Origin: Palsa-892 sp035556215
Lineage (GTDB): Bacteria; Pseudomonadota; Alphaproteobacteria; Rhizobiales; Xanthobacteraceae
Direction of reading: 5' to 3'
Length of the DNA: 64,000 nucleotides
Assembly: GCA_035556215.1 (NCBI GenBank)
Contig: DATMFI010000001.1
Location: 1 to 64,000 of the forward strand
In this document: positions 59,869 through 64,000 of the stretch, piece after piece
How positions within the stretch are numbered: the stretch's first letter is position 1
How the letters are laid out: every line of letters starts with the position of its first letter
Position numbers and translations under genes: made by a program
Notes under the pieces: model-generated
Databases searched by the model: none
What the model saw: only the letters and a program-made list of their open reading frames with translations
Told to the model about the DNA's origin: nothing

Positions 59869-60945
59869 ATGAAGACCTACAAAATCGCAGCCATTCCGGG
59901 CGACGGCATCGGCAAGGAAGTGATCGCGGCCGGTATCGAAGTGCTGAACGCGCTTGCCAAGCGCGAAGGCAAATTCGCCTTCAAGTTCGACCACTTCGAT
60001 TGGGGTTCGGATTATTACAAAAAGCATGGCGTGATGATGCCGGAAGGCGGTCGCGAGCAGATCAAGAATCACGACGCCATTTTCTTCGGCGCTGTCGGCG
60101 CGCCGGATGTGCCGGATCACATCACGCTTTGGGGGCTGCGGCTCGCGATCTGCCAGCCGTTCGATCAATATGCCAATGTGCGGCCGACGCGCATTCTGCC
60201 GGGCATCGTCAGCCCGCTGCGCGCCGTCACCGGGCCGGAGCTCGACTGGGTGATCGTGCGCGAGAATTCGGAAGGCGAATATGCCGGCGTCGGCGGGCGC
60301 GTGCATCGCGGCCTGCCGGAAGAAACGGCGACCGACGTTGCGGTTTTCACCCGCACCGGCGTCGCGCGCATCATTCGCTTCGCATTCGAGCTTGCGCGGT
60401 CGCGGCCGCGCAAACAGCTCACCATCGTCACGAAGTCGAACGCGCAGCGTCACGGCATGGTGATGTGGGACGACATCGCGCTTGAAGTCGCGCAGGAATT
60501 CCCTGACGTAAAATGGGACAAGATGTTGGTGGATGCGATGACGATGCGCATGACGCTTCGTCCCGAGACGCTCGACACCATCGTTGCCACCAATCTGCAT
60601 GCCGACGTTCTGTCGGATCTTGCGGCGGCGCTTGCGGGCTCGCTCGGCATCGCGCCGACGGCGAACATCAATCCCGAGCGCAAATTTCCGTCGATGTTCG
60701 AACCGATCCACGGTTCGGCCTTCGACATCACCGGGAAGGGGATTGCGAACCCGACCGGCACTTTCTGGACCGCGACAATGATGCTCGATCATCTCGGCGA
60801 GAAGGAAGCGGGCGCGCGCCTGATGAAGGCGGTCGAGCGGGTGACCGCCGATAAAAGCCTGCATACGCCCGATCTCGGCGGTAAGGCGACGACGCGGCAG
60901 GTGACCGATGCGGTCATCAAGTCGATCGAGGGAGGCAACGAATAA
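59869..60945 (+). CDS. Tartrate dehydrogenase / D-malate dehydrogenase-like enzyme
   Basis: A 358-residue enzyme of the isocitrate/isopropylmalate dehydrogenase family in the TtuC/DmlA group. It starts MKTYKIAAIPGDGIGKEVIA; the substrate-binding region contains YANVRPTRILPGI and VRENSEGEYAGVGG, and the Mg-binding Asp cluster is in VDAMTMRM. It would oxidatively decarboxylate tartrate or D-malate (or a related 2-hydroxy acid) with NAD. Start at ATG 59869. It is the last gene of the ABC importer operon, so the imported solute is probably such an acid or a precursor; this is inference. Confidence 0.9.
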   Translation: MKTYKIAAIPGDGIGKEVIAAGIEVLNALAKREGKFAFKFDHFDWGSDYYKKHGVMMPEGGREQIKNHDAIFFGAVGAPDVPDHITLWGLRLAICQPFDQYANVRPTRILPGIVSPLRAVTGPELDWVIVRENSEGEYAGVGGRVHRGLPEETATDVAVFTRTGVARIIRFAFELARSRPRKQLTIVTKSNAQRHGMVMWDDIALEVAQEFPDVKWDKMLVDAMTMRMTLRPETLDTIVATNLHADVLSDLAAALAGSLGIAPTANINPERKFPSMFEPIHGSAFDITGKGIANPTGTFWTATMMLDHLGEKEAGARLMKAVERVTADKSLHTPDLGGKATTRQVTDAVIKSIEGGNE

Positions 60946-60965
60946 CGCGGGTTTCCCGCGTTATT
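60941..60965 (+). terminator. Hairpin at the end of the ABC importer operon
   Basis: AATAACGCGGG (60941-60951), loop TTT, CCCGCGTTATT (60955-60965), a perfect 11-pair stem that includes the stop codon of the dehydrogenase. No T tract follows, so its termination strength is uncertain. Confidence 0.6.
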
Positions 60966-60984
60966 CGCTAAGCCCCTGCGGCCG

Positions 60985-60999
60985 TTAACTTTTCATTAA
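60985..60999. promoter_or_regulatory. CtrA-type binding site upstream of the Mla operon
   Basis: TTAA-N7-TTAA (60985-60999, TTAA CTTTTCA TTAA) is the full consensus of the cell-cycle regulator CtrA. It lies about 225 bases before the mlaE-like gene. A single short site can occur by chance in AT-rich intergenic DNA, so the call is tentative. Confidence 0.4.
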
Positions 61000-61223
61000 C
61001 CTAATAAGGTAAATCGCGTTTCGAATTCTTAGCGATTTGTTAAGCATATCCGCGAGGCCAAAGGTTTGACGGGTGGCGGATACCCGGAGCCGCGCTCGGC
61101 AGTTATCTGCCGGACGCACGATGCCGTTCCGAAAATTTTCCGCTCGTTCGATCGTCATGGTCTCGTGTGACGGCACGTGCCGCACAGCAAGTTCTGTCTT
61201 CGCCTCGGTGAGGGAGCGGCTTC

Positions 61224-62366
61224 GTGACGGCGGGAACTTTGACGTTGCTGAGCGGCGAGTCGGGCCGCGATCATCTCGCTTTCGCCGCCGCCGGCGTGTG
61301 GACGGCCGAGAATGCGGCGGCGCTTGAATCGCTGATCGATGCAGCCACGCGGCCGAACCTGCCAGCGCGAACGATCGCGCTCGACACCGAAAAGATCGAA
61401 CGGCTCGATTCATTCGGAGCCTGGCTGATCGAACGCGCATTACGCACGTGGAACGGGCAGGGGCTCGAAGCGAAGCTCATCGGCCTCAACGAGAATTTCC
61501 AGAGCCTGTTCGACAAGGTGCAGGCCGGCACACAACAACTGTCGGCGCCGCCGAAGAAACCCAACTCGATCATCGCGACACTCGAGAGCGTCGGCCGCAC
61601 GATGTCGGCGGTGTTCGACGATCTCGTGCTGCTCGCGCAGATGGTCGGCTCGGTAATCGTCGCGTTCTTCCGCGTGCTGCGGCATCCGTCGCGCTTTCGT
61701 TTCACCTCGATGGTCAATCACATCGAGCGGGTCGGCTGGCATGCGCTGCCGATCATCCTGCTGATCACGCTTTTGATCGGCGCGATCCTGGCGCAGCAGG
61801 GCATTTTCCATTTCCGCAAGTTCGGCGCCGACATTTATGTCGTCGATATGGTGGGCGTTCTTGTGCTGCGCGAACTCGCGGTGCTGATCGTCTGCATCAT
61901 GGTCGCGGGCCGCTCGGGGAGCTCCTATACCGCCGAGATCGGCGCGATGAAGATGCGCGAGGAGATCGACGCGTTGCGCACCATGGGCTTCGACCCGATC
62001 GAGGTGCTGATCCTGCCGCGCATCCTCGCGATCGTGATCGCGGTTCCGATCCTGACCTTGTTCGGCGCGCTTGCCGCGCTTTACGGCGGCGGGCTGGTGG
62101 CGTGGCTCTATGGCGGCATCGCGCCGGAAGTATTCATGTCGCGATTGCGCGAAGCGATCTCGATCGAATCCTTCAAGGTCGGCATGTGGAAGGCGCCGTT
62201 CATGGCGCTCGTCATCGGCATTGTCGCCTGCGTCGAAGGCCTGCAGGTCAAGGGCAGCGCCGAGTCGCTCGGCGAGCGCACGACGAACTCTGTCGTGAAG
62301 GCGATCTTCCTCGTCATCGTGCTCGACGGCCTGTTTGCCATGTTCTTCGCGTCGATCGGATTGTGA
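61224..62366 (+). CDS. mlaE: STAS-MlaE fusion permease of lipid ABC transporter
   Basis: A 380-residue inner membrane permease that moves phospholipid as part of an Mla-type complex. A STAS-like domain occupies residues 1-115 (the role of MlaB, here fused), then the MlaE membrane domain (residues 150-378) with MVGVLVLRELAVLIVCIMVA and the AGRSGSSYTAEIGAMKM loop, the coupling helix to MlaF. The start is GTG 61224 with GAGGGAG upstream. It is first in the operon. Confidence 0.93.
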   Translation: MTAGTLTLLSGESGRDHLAFAAAGVWTAENAAALESLIDAATRPNLPARTIALDTEKIERLDSFGAWLIERALRTWNGQGLEAKLIGLNENFQSLFDKVQAGTQQLSAPPKKPNSIIATLESVGRTMSAVFDDLVLLAQMVGSVIVAFFRVLRHPSRFRFTSMVNHIERVGWHALPIILLITLLIGAILAQQGIFHFRKFGADIYVVDMVGVLVLRELAVLIVCIMVAGRSGSSYTAEIGAMKMREEIDALRTMGFDPIEVLILPRILAIVIAVPILTLFGALAALYGGGLVAWLYGGIAPEVFMSRLREAISIESFKVGMWKAPFMALVIGIVACVEGLQVKGSAESLGERTTNSVVKAIFLVIVLDGLFAMFFASIGL

Positions 62367-62368
62367 CG

Positions 62369-63145
62369 ATGGCAAAAGCTTCCGAGCCGGTCATTCAGGT
62401 CAAGGATGTGGTGGTCGAGTTGAACTCGAACCGTATCCTCGACGGCATCACGCTCGACGTGTATCGCGGTGAAATCCTCGGTTTCGTCGGTGCTTCGGGC
62501 GCGGGCAAATCGGTGCTGACGCGCACGATCGTTGGCCTGCTGCCGAAGCAGGCGGGCAAAATCGAGGTATTCGGAACGAACCTCGACGGCCTCGACGAAG
62601 ACGAGCGGCGCAATATCGAGCGGCGCTGGGGCATTCTCTTCCAGCAGGGTGCGCTGTTTTCCTCGCTCACGGTCGGGCAGAACGTCGAATTCCCGATGCT
62701 GGAATATCTCGATCTTTCGCCGCGGCTGATGACCGAAATGGCGATCACCAAGCTCGAGATGGTGGGCCTGAAACCCGATGTCTACCGCAAGTACCCTTCG
62801 GAGCTTTCGGGCGGCATGATCAAGCGCGTCGCGCTTGCCCGCGCGCTCGCCCTGGACCCCGAAATCCTGTTTCTTGACGAGCCGACCTCCGGCCTCGATC
62901 CGATCAGCGCCCATGAATTCGACCAGTTGATCCTGACCCTGCAACGGGCGTCGCAAATGGCGATTTTCATGGTGACGCATGACCTCGACAGCCTCTACGC
63001 GACCTGCGACCGTATTGCGGTTCTGCTCAACGGCAAGATCGGCGTCGTCGGCAATATCGACGTGATGCTGGCGTCGGAGGAGCCCTGGCTCAAATCATAT
63101 TTCCATGGCGCGCGGGCGCGCGTTGGCCAGCAAGGCAAGCAATAG
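62369..63145 (+). CDS. mlaF: MlaF-type ATP-binding protein
   Basis: A 258-residue ABC ATPase energising the lipid transporter. Walker A GASGAGKS (residues 41-48), signature LSGGMIKRVALARA, Walker B LFLDEPTSGLDP. It starts two bases after the mlaE stop. Its start was set at MAKASEPVIQVKDVVVEL (ATG 62369); the open frame to 61448 overlaps mlaE and is not real. It ends with a short tail FHGARARVGQQGKQ. Confidence 0.94.
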   Translation: MAKASEPVIQVKDVVVELNSNRILDGITLDVYRGEILGFVGASGAGKSVLTRTIVGLLPKQAGKIEVFGTNLDGLDEDERRNIERRWGILFQQGALFSSLTVGQNVEFPMLEYLDLSPRLMTEMAITKLEMVGLKPDVYRKYPSELSGGMIKRVALARALALDPEILFLDEPTSGLDPISAHEFDQLILTLQRASQMAIFMVTHDLDSLYATCDRIAVLLNGKIGVVGNIDVMLASEEPWLKSYFHGARARVGQQGKQ

Positions 63146-63158
63146 GCGGAGAATAACG

Positions 63159-63962
63159 ATGGAACGCAAAGCGCATTACGTCCTGATCGGATTGTTCACC
63201 TTCGCTGCGATCGCCGCTGCGTTCGGCTTCGTGTTCTGGATCCACCACACATCGGACAAGAAGACCGGCGTGGCGTATCGCGTGATCTTCGACGGCGCCG
63301 TCTCGGGTCTGCGGGTCGGAAGCTCGGTGCTGTTCAACGGCATCCGTGTCGGCGAAGTGACGGCGCTCAAGCTCGATCCTGATGCGCCGTCACAGGTGAC
63401 GGCGCTGATCATCGTCAACAAGGCAACTCCCATTCGCTCGGATACTTATGTCGGTCTCGAATTCACGGGCCTGACCGGCATTGCCGCCGTATCGCTGAAG
63501 GGTATTTCGACCACGGCGCCGCTGCTCGAAAAGGAGGAGGGCGAGCCGCCGAGCCTGCGCGCCGATATCGGCGCGAGCCAGGACGCGATGCAGGCCGCGC
63601 GCGACGTGCTGGCGCGGGCCGATGCCGTCATCACCGCCAATCAGGAAGACTTGCGCAAGGCGATCCAGAACCTCGCGAAGTTCAGCGACACGCTGGCGAA
63701 GAATTCCGAAAACCTGGATTCGATCATCGCCAACACCAAGGATGCGACGGCTTCAGCAAAGGATTTCATGGCATCCGGCAAGGATCTGATGGTGTCGGGC
63801 AAGGAGATGGTGGAAAACGTCGACAAGCGCACGGCGGAGATGAGCGGGCACTTCAATACGCTGATGAAGACCTCGACCGCGCAGGTGCAGGTCATCGGCA
63901 AGTCGATTTCGGAGCTTGCGAAGAACCCGTCGCGGATCCTGTTCGGCGGAGGCGGGCGTTAA
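63159..63962 (+). CDS. mlaD: MlaD-type periplasmic lipid-binding protein
   Basis: A 267-residue protein anchored by one N-terminal helix (YVLIGLFTFAAIAAAFGFVF, residues 7-26), followed by an MCE/MlaD domain (residues 38-115; VSGLRVGSSVLFNGIRVGEV) and a coiled-coil C-terminal stretch (about 150-250). It binds phospholipid in the periplasm and feeds the MlaEF complex. The start is ATG 63159, 13 bases after mlaF. The operon probably continues beyond the window. Confidence 0.94.
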   Translation: MERKAHYVLIGLFTFAAIAAAFGFVFWIHHTSDKKTGVAYRVIFDGAVSGLRVGSSVLFNGIRVGEVTALKLDPDAPSQVTALIIVNKATPIRSDTYVGLEFTGLTGIAAVSLKGISTTAPLLEKEEGEPPSLRADIGASQDAMQAARDVLARADAVITANQEDLRKAIQNLAKFSDTLAKNSENLDSIIANTKDATASAKDFMASGKDLMVSGKEMVENVDKRTAEMSGHFNTLMKTSTAQVQVIGKSISELAKNPSRILFGGGGR

Positions 63963-64000
63963 TCTCGCGCTATCCGCGCTAGCTCCCGCAATCGCCAGAG

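Noticed and set aside
61448..62368. Upstream extension of the mlaF frame
   Set aside because: It overlaps mlaE on the same strand; the ATG at 62369 gives the normal MlaF start.

Overview
This 64 kb window reads as chromosomal core DNA of a GC-rich alphaproteobacterium, most likely a member of the Hyphomicrobiales (Rhizobiales). The evidence is the gene and signal content: an Usg protein, DUF2336, DUF3126, DUF1236 and zf-CHCC proteins, a CIRCE-controlled groESL pair, Irr-type, SahR-type and EcfG-type DNA signals, a cobalamin riboswitch in front of a BtuB-type receptor, and a STAS-fused MlaE permease. No insertion sequence, prophage, CRISPR array or rRNA was seen. The only RNA gene found is a tRNA-Leu(UAA).

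Layout. 1-1765: groEL (cut by the window edge), groES and a CIRCE operator. 1968-3739: usg, an exported protein of unknown function and an SDR oxidoreductase. 3798-7810: the Anbu cluster, with a proteasome-like peptidase, a transglutaminase-like protein, an alpha-E protein and a circularly permuted ATP-grasp protein. 7979-9390: a CinA-like protein, a Gln/Gly-rich microprotein with a 5' hairpin and its own terminator, and tRNA-Leu. 9413-10509: an NsrR-like Rrf2 regulator, an NsrR-like operator, a 58-residue membrane protein and a YeaR-like DUF1971 protein, which together look like a nitric-oxide response unit. 10618-13983: arfB, a DUF47-Pit phosphate transport pair and a run of very small stress-type genes, two of them behind perfect EcfG-type promoters. 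13996-16670: a copper ATPase and CsoR, divergent across a CsoR operator.

16667-28870: housekeeping and mixed genes including an FAD monooxygenase, cysE, a duplicated DUF3126 protein, a gamma-carbonic anhydrase, a LapG-type peptidase, tandem PilZ and PAS proteins, a rhomboid, a patatin, hisI and folE. 29056-43576: a Fe-S scaffold, yidD, a SEL1 protein, a TAXI binding protein, thrS, a predicted leaderless lipoprotein, a degenerate 16-bp tandem repeat, a nitroreductase / flavin reductase / CoA lyase / MaoC group, a lytic transglycosylase, a DUF2336 protein, an Hpt-receiver pair, nadK and cutA.

43579-50644 is a methionine/B12 module. It holds a btuB-type receptor under a cobalamin riboswitch, then metF and metH behind a perfect SahR-type palindrome. 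50655-51958 is a cupredoxin-FTR1 iron uptake pair behind an Irr-type element. 52012-56258 holds an MBL-fold hydrolase, a DUF1236 stress protein with a third EcfG promoter, and an MFS/spermidine-synthase-like fusion. 56265-60945 is a GntR-regulated NitT/TauT-type ABC importer followed by a tartrate/D-malate dehydrogenase-like enzyme. 61224-63962 is an Mla-type lipid transport operon (MlaE, MlaF, MlaD), with a CtrA-like site upstream.

The observations I would follow up first are the NsrR site with the 58-residue protein and YeaR, the three exact EcfG promoters in front of tiny or secreted proteins, the ABC importer with its dehydrogenase, and the 16-bp repeat array whose first copy supplies the end of a coding sequence.
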